Shown one piece after another: positions 36,390 to 45,910 of a DNA stretch of 64,000 bases; positions within the stretch are counted from its first letter, which is position 1, and every line of letters starts with the position of its first letter. The notes beneath the pieces were generated by a model, which searched no databases, was not told where the DNA came from, and saw nothing but the letters and a program-made list of their open reading frames with translations. The position numbers and the translations under genes are program-made. This DNA comes from an uncultured Persicobacter sp. (GTDB taxonomy: Bacteria; Bacteroidota; Bacteroidia; Cytophagales; Cyclobacteriaceae): positions 1-64,000 of the forward strand of contig CANMKE010000011.1 in NCBI GenBank assembly GCA_947498325.1. The letters run 5' to 3'.

Positions 36390-39300
36390 ATGCGTAAACA
36401 TCTATTATTAATTATGTTCATCATGATGGGCAACCTTGCGGCATTTGCGCAAGACCTGTCAATCTCGGGGATTGTCCGAGATACTGATGGAAGCGGCTTG
36501 CCAGGTGCAAGTGTGTTGGTGAAAGGAACCACTCACGGGGTTTCTACTGATATGGATGGTAAATTCACCTTAGACGGCTTGTCGAAAGACAACACGATCG
36601 TCTTTTCATTCATTGGAATGGAATCTCAGGAAGCCGTTGTAGGTAACCGTTCAAATTTCGACATTCAGTTGAAAGCTCAAGTGAACAACCTTCAGGAGGT
36701 TGTTGTAGTAGGTTATGGTCAGGCAAAATCGAAAGATTTGACTTCTCCAATTGCTACGATTAAATCTGACGAATTAACGAAAGTACACTCTACATCCCCT
36801 ATGGGAAGTATTCAGGGTAAAGTTCCTGGTGTAACTGTTGTTAACTCTGGTGCTCCAGGTGCGGGCGCTTCAGTTCACATTCGTGGTGTAGGTTCTATCG
36901 GGAACTCCTCTCCATTATATGTAGTGGATGGAATGTTCTACGATGATATTAACTTCTTGAACCCTAACGATATCGAGTCGATGTCGATTTTGAAAGATGC
37001 TTCAGCAGCAGCGATCTACGGGGTAAAAGCAGCGAATGGTGTTGTTTTGATCACTACCAAAGGCGGTGTGAAAAATACAAAAATGAAAGTCGTTTATGAC
37101 GGCTACTATGGTGTCCAAACCGTTACGCAAAGATTGAAAATGGCCAATACGGCACAGTATTCTTCAATCATGCGTGCATCAGGAAATGCAGACCTTGCAG
37201 GTTTGGTAGACAAATCAATGGCTTATTATGGTGCTAATGGCAACCTTCCTTCAGTGGACACTGACTGGTACGGAGAATTGCTAAAAGATTCAGCGCCTAT
37301 TCAGAGCCATAACCTGACCCTTTCAGGTGGTACTGAAAAATCTACTTACTCTTTCGGTGTAAGTTATTTTGATCAGGATGGTATCATGAATGCAACGGGT
37401 AACTACAACCGTTTGTCGTTCCGTACCAAAATGGATTACCAATTGACGAAAGCGTTGAAAGTGGGAACAAACTTCATGTTCACTGATGAAAACTCACAAC
37501 ATGATAACGACGGTGCTTGGTTCCAGGCATTTATCAATGCGCCAATTTACCCTGTAATGGATGGTAAATTGACTGATGCAGAATCTTTCCCATTGAAATT
37601 CGCGACGCCTCACTTCTTCGGAAAAGATGCTAACGGCCAGCCTATCGACGGTTACGATACTTATTATACTAACCCAATGTTGATGGCCGCTTACACAGGA
37701 GATAACAAGAATGAAGCTTACCGTTTCATGCCTTCGTTCTTTGCTGAATTGAAGCCTTTCCAGAGCAAGGATATCACTTTCCGTTCTGCAATCAACATGG
37801 ATTACCGCTACGGACGTGGCCGTACTTATACGCCAAGTTATGTGAATGGTAAATCTATTCAAGAGAAAAACCACTTGACAAAATACGATCAGTGGAATGC
37901 CAACTATGTATGGGATAACACCGCTACATGGGGATTGAACTTCGGAGATAACGACTTGACTGTAATGGCTGGTTTCTCTGTTCGTCAGAACAACTACCGC
38001 CGTGCATGGGCTAATGTTGATGATGTGAAAAACCCTGATTATATCAATTCTGGTGACAAAACATCTTCTACAGCTGATGATGCTGGGTCTCGTTTCCGTG
38101 GTGTTTCTGCCTTCTCTCGTATCTCTTATGCTTTGAAAGACCGTTATTTGGTATCTGCAACAATGCGTGCCGATGGTTCTTCTAAATACCAACAAACTTG
38201 GGGTTATTTCCCATCTATCGGTTTGGGTTGGGTAATGTCTGATGAGAACTTCATGGCTGGTTTGAAAAACCATGGTGTTGATTTCTTGAAGTTGCGTGCT
38301 TCATGGGGTCAGTTGGGTAACGATAACGTTGCTGCTAACGATGGTTTTGCAAAAGTTTCACACGGTGGATTGGGTGACTCTGGGGTGTTCGGTGGTACGA
38401 ACATGATTCCTGGTATGGTTAACCAAACCAACTACACTGATTTGAACTGGGAAAAAGTAGAAGAGACCAACGTTGGTATCGACTCTAAATTCTTGGACTA
38501 CCGTCTGAACATCGAAGCGGATTACTTCCGTCGTGATACTAAAGACTTGGCATTCTCAAACACTTTGCCTAACGGTAAAGGGTCTTTGCTTCGTAACTCT
38601 GGTACTGTTCGTAACTCAGGTATTGAGTTGAACGTGAACTGGAACGATAAAATCGGCGATGATTTCAGCTACTCTATCGGTGGTAACTTGTCGAAATTAC
38701 ACAACGAAGTGATCTCTTTGGGAGATCAGCCAAACTACTATACAGGTTCTCCTGAATTCCCTCAATTGACAGAGGTAGGTACTCCATTGTTCTCGTTCTA
38801 CGGTTACAAAAAATTGGGTGTTTACCAAAATCAAGCGGAAATCGACGGCGACCCAATCGCTAAAGCGAATGGCTTGCAACCTGGTGATTTCAAATATGAG
38901 GATAAAGATGGTGATGGCCAGTTAACTCCTGACGACCGTCAGTTGATTGGTAACTACCAACCAGATTACACTTATGGTATCAACTTGAGCATGACTTACA
39001 AATCATGGACTTTAGGCGCTACTTTCCAAGGTGTTCAGGGCGTAGATTTGTTCAACCGTCGTCGTGCGGATATCAACAAACACCCTCGTAACAACATGGA
39101 TGCCGCAGTGGCTAATGGTCTTTGGACTGGCGAAGGAAGCACTAACGCTTACCCATCTGCAGCAGGTTTGTTCAAGCCTTGGAATACACAGAAATTCTCT
39201 ACTTTCTTCATCGAAGACGGTTCATATTTCCGAGTTCAGAACATCCGTTTGGCTTACAACTTGCCAAAAAGCTTGTTGAGCAAATTACAGATTTCTTCAG

Positions 39301-39440
39301 CACAGCTTTACTTGAATGCTGACCGTCCATTTACTTCTTTCAAATCTAATGGCTTTACGCCAGAGGTTCCAGGTGGTATTGACAGCGGTGTTTACCCAGT
39401 ATCTTCAGTATTCTCTTTGGGTGCTAACGTAACATTCTAA
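36390..39440 (+). CDS. SusC-type TonB-linked outer-membrane transporter of the PUL
   Basis: A 1016-residue SusC homologue. The signal peptide (ending AAFA-Q) is followed by the carboxypeptidase-like domain (ISGIVRDTDGSGLPGASVLVKG), the EVVVVGYGQAKSKDLTS signature and the plug (GKVPGVTVVNSG, VHIRGVGSIGNSSPLYVVDG, ILKDASAAAIYGVKAANGVV). The C-terminal barrel ends SLGANVTF. It should import the oligosaccharide released at the surface by the PUL enzymes. Codon use is strongly biased to preferred, T-ending codons (ggt, gct, aac), suggesting high expression and contrasting with the other SusC gene at 12191. susD begins 20 bases downstream. Confidence 0.95.
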   Translation: MRKHLLLIMFIMMGNLAAFAQDLSISGIVRDTDGSGLPGASVLVKGTTHGVSTDMDGKFTLDGLSKDNTIVFSFIGMESQEAVVGNRSNFDIQLKAQVNNLQEVVVVGYGQAKSKDLTSPIATIKSDELTKVHSTSPMGSIQGKVPGVTVVNSGAPGAGASVHIRGVGSIGNSSPLYVVDGMFYDDINFLNPNDIESMSILKDASAAAIYGVKAANGVVLITTKGGVKNTKMKVVYDGYYGVQTVTQRLKMANTAQYSSIMRASGNADLAGLVDKSMAYYGANGNLPSVDTDWYGELLKDSAPIQSHNLTLSGGTEKSTYSFGVSYFDQDGIMNATGNYNRLSFRTKMDYQLTKALKVGTNFMFTDENSQHDNDGAWFQAFINAPIYPVMDGKLTDAESFPLKFATPHFFGKDANGQPIDGYDTYYTNPMLMAAYTGDNKNEAYRFMPSFFAELKPFQSKDITFRSAINMDYRYGRGRTYTPSYVNGKSIQEKNHLTKYDQWNANYVWDNTATWGLNFGDNDLTVMAGFSVRQNNYRRAWANVDDVKNPDYINSGDKTSSTADDAGSRFRGVSAFSRISYALKDRYLVSATMRADGSSKYQQTWGYFPSIGLGWVMSDENFMAGLKNHGVDFLKLRASWGQLGNDNVAANDGFAKVSHGGLGDSGVFGGTNMIPGMVNQTNYTDLNWEKVEETNVGIDSKFLDYRLNIEADYFRRDTKDLAFSNTLPNGKGSLLRNSGTVRNSGIELNVNWNDKIGDDFSYSIGGNLSKLHNEVISLGDQPNYYTGSPEFPQLTEVGTPLFSFYGYKKLGVYQNQAEIDGDPIAKANGLQPGDFKYEDKDGDGQLTPDDRQLIGNYQPDYTYGINLSMTYKSWTLGATFQGVQGVDLFNRRRADINKHPRNNMDAAVANGLWTGEGSTNAYPSAAGLFKPWNTQKFSTFFIEDGSYFRVQNIRLAYNLPKSLLSKLQISSAQLYLNADRPFTSFKSNGFTPEVPGGIDSGVYPVSSVFSLGANVTF

Positions 39441-39460
39441 GGCTTTTAAATTCGAACAAG

Positions 39461-40927
39461 ATGAAACTTAAATATTTAGTTGCAGCAGCAATGATGGGAG
39501 TAGTTACACTTCCATCTTGTAACAACTTCTTGGACATCACGCAGGAGAATACAAATCCTACGGAAACCATCAATTACAGCGATCTTTCGCAAATGTATGC
39601 ACCAGTTTCTGGTACTTATGCGATTGCCCGTGCCAAAATGACCCAATGGGAAGTTTGGCCATTATTGAACGTTCGTGGTGATGAAGTAACCAAAGGTGGT
39701 GGCTCTGAGGCCGATCAGCACGATTACCTTGAAGTAGAAAATTATAACTACGATGCAATACAGAACTTCTGGGCGTTGAACAACGCCTGGATGGCCTACT
39801 ATGGTGTCATTTATAACACCTTCGACAACCAAAAATTGTTGGACAACTTCAAGCCGTACTTGAATACGGACAAGGATAAAGATATGTATGCACAATACAC
39901 TGCGGAGATCACTTTCCACAGAGCACTGGCTTACTACTTTATCTCAAACCTTTGGGGAGATGCACCGATTATTCCTGCAGACAACCAAATGGCCGTAGTG
40001 ATTCCTAAGTCTTCGCAGCAGCAGATCCGTCAGCATGTGATTGATATGTTGAAAGACATTCTTCCTGCTTTGCCTGCACAGCGTCCTGACCAGAATTCAC
40101 ATCCTGGAGCGGTAACAAAATATACTGCCGAAACATTGATCGCCAAAACGGCACTTCAAATGGGCGATATGCAGACCGTAAAAGAAATGACCGATGACAT
40201 CATCAACAATGGTGGATTCTCACTTCAAACGGGCGCAAACTACAGAACATTGTTCCAGATTCCTGGCAAGTTGTGTGCGGAGTCTATCTATGAATTCCAA
40301 TTCACTGATTTCGGCAACCCTACAGGTGATAATATCTATGGTGGCGCTTGGTTCCAACACCAGGGTCCACGTGGTGCATCAGGTAACTTGAGTGGCTGGG
40401 GATTCGGTACTATCGAGCCTGGCTTCATCAAATTCATGAAAGACCGTAAGGAAACAACTCGTTACGATATCGATGTACTTGAGTCTGGAAAAACAACTCC
40501 TGAAGGAGATGCAATTCCTGAATTCAAGCCTTCATATGCGCCTTACAACGGTACTGACGCCAACTACAATGCGAAAGCTTACACGCCATCAAGCCAGATT
40601 ACTGCTGGCCGTAACGATTACGGTGTAGGTAACAACATTCGCTTGTTCCGTTATGCAGATGTATTGTTGATGAATGCTGAAGCCAAATTGGCTGTTGGTG
40701 GCGATGCTGCTACACCATTCAACTTGGTACGTCAGCGTGCAAGCATGCCAGCGATTGCTGCGCCAACAAAAGCGGACATCCTGAACGAGCGTCGTGCAGA
40801 AATGGCCAATGAGTGGGGTGATCGTTTTAACGATTTGGTTCGTACCAATGATCCTTCAGTAAAAGGACATGAGTTCTTGCCTTATCCTACAGCTCAGGTG
40901 GATTTGAACCCTGATCTTGCGAATTAA
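39461..40927 (+). CDS. SusD-type glycan-binding lipoprotein of the PUL
   Basis: The 488-residue lipoprotein has a lipobox at TLPSC (Cys20), followed by the characteristic NNFLDITQENTNP start. Helical TPR-like segments (EITFHRALAYYFISNLWGDAPII, YTAETLIAKTALQMGDMQ) and the C-terminal NERRAEMANEWGDRFNDLVR block identify the SusD/RagB superfamily, close to the SusD-like group 2 type. It would cover the adjacent SusC pore and capture oligosaccharides. The ligand is predicted to be beta-1,2-glucan fragments from the downstream enzymes, not from any residue in SusD itself. Confidence 0.94.
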   Translation: MKLKYLVAAAMMGVVTLPSCNNFLDITQENTNPTETINYSDLSQMYAPVSGTYAIARAKMTQWEVWPLLNVRGDEVTKGGGSEADQHDYLEVENYNYDAIQNFWALNNAWMAYYGVIYNTFDNQKLLDNFKPYLNTDKDKDMYAQYTAEITFHRALAYYFISNLWGDAPIIPADNQMAVVIPKSSQQQIRQHVIDMLKDILPALPAQRPDQNSHPGAVTKYTAETLIAKTALQMGDMQTVKEMTDDIINNGGFSLQTGANYRTLFQIPGKLCAESIYEFQFTDFGNPTGDNIYGGAWFQHQGPRGASGNLSGWGFGTIEPGFIKFMKDRKETTRYDIDVLESGKTTPEGDAIPEFKPSYAPYNGTDANYNAKAYTPSSQITAGRNDYGVGNNIRLFRYADVLLMNAEAKLAVGGDAATPFNLVRQRASMPAIAAPTKADILNERRAEMANEWGDRFNDLVRTNDPSVKGHEFLPYPTAQVDLNPDLAN

Positions 40928-40938
40928 TTTTTAGCATT

Positions 40939-40969
40939 GAAGGAAAGGTAATTTACCTTTCCTTCTTTT
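40939..40969 (+). terminator. Strong hairpin between susD and the GH3 gene
   Basis: GAAGGAAAGGT (40939-40949) pairs perfectly with ACCTTTCCTTC (40955-40965) over a 5-base loop and is followed by TTTT. It lies 12 bases after the susD stop, inside the PUL. It probably causes partial termination or 3'-end protection, so that susC/susD transcripts exceed those of the enzymes. Confidence 0.65.
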
Positions 40970-40999
40970 CCATTACATAGATTTCTTAACCGACTTCAA

Positions 41000-43309
41000 A
41001 TGAAAATTCAACAACTACTCAAGAATATGGCGATGCCCATCATTGCACCTGCAATGTTGATCATGGCAGCTTCTTGTAGCCACGATCCAAGTGCTACACA
41101 GAAGTACGACTGGCAGTCCTATTCCAAAGATCCCGTGATTGAGCACAAAGTAGATTCTTTACTTTCTATCATGTCACTGGATGAAAAAATCGGTCAGATG
41201 TCGCAGTTCGCTGGTCAAGGCGCTGTTACAGGACCAAAAATCGACGACCACTTTAAAGGCTATTTGAAAAAGGGTGAAGTAGGCTCTATGTTCAACGTTT
41301 TTGGTGCCAAGGGTCTTCGTAAAATTCAGGAGGAAGCGATCAAAAACTCTCCTCATCATATTCCGATTCTTTTTGCTGCCGATGTGATCCACGGTTACAA
41401 AACCATCTTCCCAATGCCATTGGGCGAGGCGGCTTCCTGGGACTTGGGCATGATGTACAAGACGGCGCGTATTGCGGCGGAAGAAGCATCATCGACAGGG
41501 ATCAGCTGGACATTCGCTCCTATGGTGGATATCGGGCGCGATGCACGCTGGGGACGTAACATGGAAGGTGCAGGAGAAGATGCTTATTTGGGCTCTTTGA
41601 TTGCCGAAGCACGTGTTAAAGGTTTCCAGGGAATCACAACATACAAAGATTTTACTAAACCAAATACGATTTTGGCTTGTACCAAGCACTTCGCTGCTTA
41701 TGGTGCTACAGAATCTGGTCGTGAGTATAACACCGTAGATATCTCTGACCGTACTTTGCGTGAGACTTACTTCCCAACTTACCATGCAACGGTAAAAGCG
41801 GGCGTAGCGACTTTCATGACTTCGTTCAACGAAATCGCTGGTGTACCTTCTACAGGTAGCAAGTATTTGTATACTGACGTTTTGCGTAAGGAATGGGGAT
41901 TCACCGGTATGGTGGTAACAGATTACACTGCAATCAACGAATTGGTAGCGCATGGTTTTGCGGCTGATTTGAAAGAAGCAGGAATGAAATCTGCCAATGC
42001 AGGAATCGACATGGACATGAATGGCGAGGTATTCGTTAAAAACCTTCACGCTTTGGTGAAAGAAGGTAAAGTGTCTGAAAAAACCATCAACCGTGCAGCA
42101 GCGCGTATTTTGGAATTGAAATTCATGCTGGGCTTATTCCAGGATCCTTTCCGTTATATGGATGAGGCTCGTGAGAAAGCAACCGTAGGTAAGCCTGAAT
42201 TCAGAAAAGTAGCCCGTAAGGCTGCAGCGGCATCAATGGTATTGTTGAAAAACAAAAACAACGTTTTGCCTCTTCAGAAAAATGTCGCTAAACGTGTTGC
42301 CTTGATCGGTCCGATGATCAAAGAGCGTCGCAGCTTGAACGGTGAGTGGGCAATCCGCGGAGACCGCAAAGAGTCTGTTACTTTGTATGAAGGTTTAACG
42401 GCCAAATACAAAGGCACAAAAGTGAAATTCACTTACGCTAAAGGATGTGACCTTTTGAACAAAGAAGGACACAAAGGTTTTGCTGCTGCTTTGCGTGCGG
42501 CGCGTAATGCTGATGTGATCTTGTTCGCTGGTGGTGAAGATTTCAACTGGTCTGGTGAAGCGGCTTGCCGTACCAACATTCAGTTGCCTGCTCCACAAGT
42601 TGACTTGTTGAAAGCACTGAAAAAATTGCATAAGCCAATCGTGATGGTAACGTTGAACGGTCGTCCTTTGGATCTTTCTTGGGAAGATGCCAACCTTGAC
42701 GGTATCGTTGAAGCGTGGTACCCAGGTACTGAAGCAGGTAATGCAGTGGCAGATATCATCTCTGGAGATGTAAACCCTGCAGCGAAAATCACCATGACTT
42801 TCCCACGTAATGTTGGTCAGGTGCCAATCTACTACAACCGCAAGAACACGGGTCGTCCATTGGATGAAAAGCACTGGGCAGATTACAAATCATCTTACAT
42901 TGATTCGCCAAACTCTCCATTGTACCCATTCGGTTACGGTTTGAGTTATACTTCTTTCCAATACAGCAATTTGAAACTTGACCAAAAATCTTTCACTAAA
43001 GATGGTCAGATTAAAGTTTCTGTAGACGTGAAAAACACAGGTAAATATGACGGTCAGGAGATTGTTCAGATGTACATCCGCGACATCGCCGCTTCGGTTA
43101 CCCGTCCTGTGAAAGAATTGAAAGGATTCCACAAAATCGCCTTGAAAAAAGGAGAAACAAAAACGGTTCACTTTACTATCAACAAGAAAACCATCGAGTT
43201 CCTTGGATTGGATGCGAAAACTTTGGTAGCTGAACCAGGTAAATTCGACCTTTGGGTAGCGAAAAGCGCTGGCGACAACTCATTACATACACAGTTCTCT
43301 TACCAATAA
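41000..43309 (+). CDS. bglX: GH3 family beta-glucosidase lipoprotein
   Basis: A 769-residue glycoside hydrolase family 3 enzyme that removes terminal beta-linked glucose. The signal peptide ends in a lipobox at MAASC (Cys26), so it is membrane-anchored in the periplasm or at the surface. The (beta/alpha)8 domain includes ADVIHGYKTIFPMPLGEAASWD, ACTKHFAAYGATESGREYN and the catalytic nucleophile Asp308 in GFTGMVVTDYTA. The alpha/beta sandwich domain (VALIGPMIKERRSLNGEWAI) and the C-terminal fibronectin-like domain (LYPFGYGLSYTSFQYS) complete the BglX-type architecture. In Bacteroides a GH3 enzyme linked to a GH144 gene is a beta-1,2-glucosidase; by that association this one probably cleaves sophoro-oligosaccharides. 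General beta-glucosidase activity is the safer claim. Confidence 0.92.
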   Translation: MKIQQLLKNMAMPIIAPAMLIMAASCSHDPSATQKYDWQSYSKDPVIEHKVDSLLSIMSLDEKIGQMSQFAGQGAVTGPKIDDHFKGYLKKGEVGSMFNVFGAKGLRKIQEEAIKNSPHHIPILFAADVIHGYKTIFPMPLGEAASWDLGMMYKTARIAAEEASSTGISWTFAPMVDIGRDARWGRNMEGAGEDAYLGSLIAEARVKGFQGITTYKDFTKPNTILACTKHFAAYGATESGREYNTVDISDRTLRETYFPTYHATVKAGVATFMTSFNEIAGVPSTGSKYLYTDVLRKEWGFTGMVVTDYTAINELVAHGFAADLKEAGMKSANAGIDMDMNGEVFVKNLHALVKEGKVSEKTINRAAARILELKFMLGLFQDPFRYMDEAREKATVGKPEFRKVARKAAAASMVLLKNKNNVLPLQKNVAKRVALIGPMIKERRSLNGEWAIRGDRKESVTLYEGLTAKYKGTKVKFTYAKGCDLLNKEGHKGFAAALRAARNADVILFAGGEDFNWSGEAACRTNIQLPAPQVDLLKALKKLHKPIVMVTLNGRPLDLSWEDANLDGIVEAWYPGTEAGNAVADIISGDVNPAAKITMTFPRNVGQVPIYYNRKNTGRPLDEKHWADYKSSYIDSPNSPLYPFGYGLSYTSFQYSNLKLDQKSFTKDGQIKVSVDVKNTGKYDGQEIVQMYIRDIAASVTRPVKELKGFHKIALKKGETKTVHFTINKKTIEFLGLDAKTLVAEPGKFDLWVAKSAGDNSLHTQFSYQ

Positions 43310-43324
43310 GACGAGCTGATTTTC

Positions 43325-43356
43325 AAAGCCCCTGTTTTTTGAACGGGGGCTTTATT
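43325..43356 (+). terminator. Terminator after the GH3 gene
   Basis: AAAGCCCC (43325-43332) pairs with GGGGCTTT (43346-43353), extended inward by TGTT/GAAC-type pairs, followed by a moderate T-tract. It may separate the SusCD-GH3 part of the PUL from the GH144-esterase part. Confidence 0.6.
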
Positions 43357-43384
43357 TCTATTGTAATCTTTCTTCCCCTATTAT

Positions 43385-45763
43385 ATGAAAAAGGCTTTAC
43401 TTATATTATTTACCTTCATTTTTTCACAGGCATTCGCCCAGGATGCTTACTTTTTCAGGAACAGTAAGAACGCTGAATATTACGATACAGGCTTGGCTTT
43501 TCCTACTGCACCAAGCCTTTTAAAGCAGGTGAATGGCGATAAATTGCCTGTAACTTCGGCTGTTGCCGTCGAAGGAAACGCCCTTGAGCTTAGCTATACC
43601 TCCATGCCTAACGGACAATGGAAAGCAGTAATTATAACACCAGGATGGGGTTTTCAGGATCTGAGTGTGAAGAAGGAAATCACGTTCATGCTTCGCTCCG
43701 AAGTGGCTTTAGCAGCCAACGATCTTCCTGATTTTAGCCTCGAAGCCAAAACAGGTGCCAATGTTACCGCCAAGCAACCACTTGCTAACTATATCAAAGA
43801 TTTACCTGCTCAGCAATGGGTAAAAGTAACAATCCCTTTGGAGGCCCTGAGAAAGGATGCCGCCAATGCAAATATTGACTTTCAAAAAATTAAAGGCTTT
43901 AATTTCGAGCAAGGTGGCACCGATGGAAAGCCCCATACCCTGTATGTGGACAACATCATGGCGACCGGGGCGCAAGGGGTAGACCCTAACCAGCCTTTGC
44001 GGGAATTGAACAACCTAAAAATTAAAGGCTATGACAGCCATGTAGAAATTACCTTCGATGCCCCTTCAGCAACTGGCTATCAGGCGGCACTTTATCATAT
44101 CAATCGCCAAAAAGACACCGTTGAGGTGGCGACCACCAACTTGAATCACTTCATGGATTTTGTTGGGCAGGATACCACCGTACAATATGCGGTGCGCTGG
44201 TTGCAAAATGGCAGAAAATCCCCTTATCAGTTGCTAAAAGCAAGCACCAAAACCATGACTGACCAACAGCTTGTGGAAATGGTGCAGGAGCATACCTTCC
44301 GTTTTTTCTGGGACGGTGCCTTTGCCACAGGCGTAACCGCAGAGCGTAGAACCGTAGGGCAAGACCCTGGAAATATCGTGGCCACAGGTGGTTCTGGCTG
44401 GGGCTTTATGGCTGTTCCTGTTGGGGTAAAACACCAATGGATCAGCAGGGCAGAAGGCGCACAACGCGTATTGAACATGCTGAACTTTTTCCGTGGTGCC
44501 GAACGCTTCCATGGAGCTTGGGCACACTGGATTGATATTAATACGGGAAAAGCCATTCCATTTTCAGAAAAAGACAACGGTGCCGACATCGTCGAAACGG
44601 CTTTGCTGGCACAGGGAATGATCGCCACTTCTTCTTACTTCGACGGCTCCAATGCAACGGAAACAATGATCCGCAGCCGCGTAAAAGAATTATTGAATAC
44701 CATTGAATGGAAATGGTTCCTGAACAAGGGAAATAGCATTTTCTGGCACTGGTCTCCTGATTATGGATTTGCCATGAACCATACGGTGCATGGTTTCAAT
44801 GAAGCCATGATCGTTTATGTACTTGCCGCAGCAGGTGAGCATGGCGTAGGAAAAGTGCCTTACGATAAAGGCTGGGCTATGGATGGCAAAATGCGTAATG
44901 GGCAGACCTTCTATAATTTTAAGTTGCCTTTGGGCTACGATATGGGTGGTTCATTATTCCTGAGCCAGTATTCTTTCATGGTCGTGGATCCGAACGGATT
45001 GAGTGACCAGTATGCCAAATACGACGAGCAGGTGATCAATCAGACAAAAATTAACCATGCCTACTGTGTGGCCAATACTTCCAAAGGATATTCAAACTTG
45101 ATTTGGGGACTGACCGCCTCCGATATTCCTGGTGGTTATTTTGCCAGCGAACCAAGTTCAAGTGGTGCCAACGATGACGGTACCATTGCACCAACAGCGG
45201 CTTTGGGAGCGATGGCCTATACCCCTGAACTTTCCCTGCCAACATTGAAGAAATTCTATCGTGAACTCGGACCAAAAATCTTCAAGTGGTACGGCTTCCG
45301 CGATGCTTTTAATACTCATAAAGACTGGGTAGCAGCAGGCTATTTGGCCATTGATGAAGGACCAATTTTGGTGATGCTGGAAAACTACAGCAGTGGTTTA
45401 CTCTGGAAACTCGGCATGACCTCTCCTTACATTCAGTCGGGTTTGAAACGCCTGAATATTGCCTGGAACAAGGAAAAATACGATGTCATTACAGCGGCTA
45501 CAAAACCTGTGGAACGCATGACCGACGCCCGTGTTTTTGTAAACCAAAATCAGCAGTTGTTGCGCATTTTCACCAAAGAGCCGATTAAGCGGGCTTCGGT
45601 GCGCGCCATTTCGATGCTTGGGCAGTCGTATGCACTGGCTAACCTTCAGCAGTACAACACCTACAGCACGGTGCGCCTCGGTCACCTTGCGGCAGGTATC
45701 TACTTCTTGCAATTCGAAACGCAAGACGGCAAGCATGCCAATGTGAAATTTATGCTGAAATAA
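43385..45763 (+). CDS. GH144-type endo-beta-1,2-glucanase with T9SS sorting domain
   Basis: The 792-residue product has a signal peptide (1-18, ending QAFA-Q), then a beta-sandwich resembling a carbohydrate-binding module (about 40-190) and a fibronectin-like domain (about 200-285). The (alpha/alpha)6 Glycoamylase-fold catalytic domain spans about 290-700 (TFRFFWDGAFATGVTAERR, GGSGWGFMAVPVGV, FHGAWAHWID, FWHWSPDYGFAMNHTVHGFNEAM, GLTASDIPGGYFA, YLAIDEGPILVMLENY). The founding member of GH144, from Chitinophaga pinensis, is an endo-beta-1,2-glucanase. The last 75 residues (VFVNQNQQLLRIFTKE to ANVKFMLK) are a T9SS type A domain, so this enzyme should act outside the cell, cutting polymer before SusCD import. 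A different activity within the PF10091 fold remains possible. Confidence 0.85.
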   Translation: MKKALLILFTFIFSQAFAQDAYFFRNSKNAEYYDTGLAFPTAPSLLKQVNGDKLPVTSAVAVEGNALELSYTSMPNGQWKAVIITPGWGFQDLSVKKEITFMLRSEVALAANDLPDFSLEAKTGANVTAKQPLANYIKDLPAQQWVKVTIPLEALRKDAANANIDFQKIKGFNFEQGGTDGKPHTLYVDNIMATGAQGVDPNQPLRELNNLKIKGYDSHVEITFDAPSATGYQAALYHINRQKDTVEVATTNLNHFMDFVGQDTTVQYAVRWLQNGRKSPYQLLKASTKTMTDQQLVEMVQEHTFRFFWDGAFATGVTAERRTVGQDPGNIVATGGSGWGFMAVPVGVKHQWISRAEGAQRVLNMLNFFRGAERFHGAWAHWIDINTGKAIPFSEKDNGADIVETALLAQGMIATSSYFDGSNATETMIRSRVKELLNTIEWKWFLNKGNSIFWHWSPDYGFAMNHTVHGFNEAMIVYVLAAAGEHGVGKVPYDKGWAMDGKMRNGQTFYNFKLPLGYDMGGSLFLSQYSFMVVDPNGLSDQYAKYDEQVINQTKINHAYCVANTSKGYSNLIWGLTASDIPGGYFASEPSSSGANDDGTIAPTAALGAMAYTPELSLPTLKKFYRELGPKIFKWYGFRDAFNTHKDWVAAGYLAIDEGPILVMLENYSSGLLWKLGMTSPYIQSGLKRLNIAWNKEKYDVITAATKPVERMTDARVFVNQNQQLLRIFTKEPIKRASVRAISMLGQSYALANLQQYNTYSTVRLGHLAAGIYFLQFETQDGKHANVKFMLK

Positions 45764-45771
45764 TAAATACC

Positions 45772-45807
45772 ACCTGTACGGATGTTGCATGCAATGTCCG
45801 TACAGGT
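45772..45807 (+). terminator. 36-base near-perfect palindrome after the first GH144 gene
   Basis: ACCTGTACGGA (45772-45782) is the exact reverse complement of TCCGTACAGGT (45797-45807). The 14-base centre contains TTGCATGCAA, itself palindromic. The structure begins 8 bases after the stop codon and lacks a T-tract, so it could be a transcript-stabilising hairpin, a weak terminator or a protein-binding site. Confidence 0.5.
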
Positions 45808-45910
45808 TTAAAATAGCGCAGGGTTTTACCTGCATATACCAACACCAGCTTTGAGTATGTTTTTTTGACGATCTCCTGATGGCTTATTGGGAGACAAAAC
45901 TTTCCCTATT

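Noticed and set aside
37494-38273. Open frame of 259 codons on the minus strand inside the PUL susC
   Set aside because: Antisense shadow of a strongly codon-biased gene.
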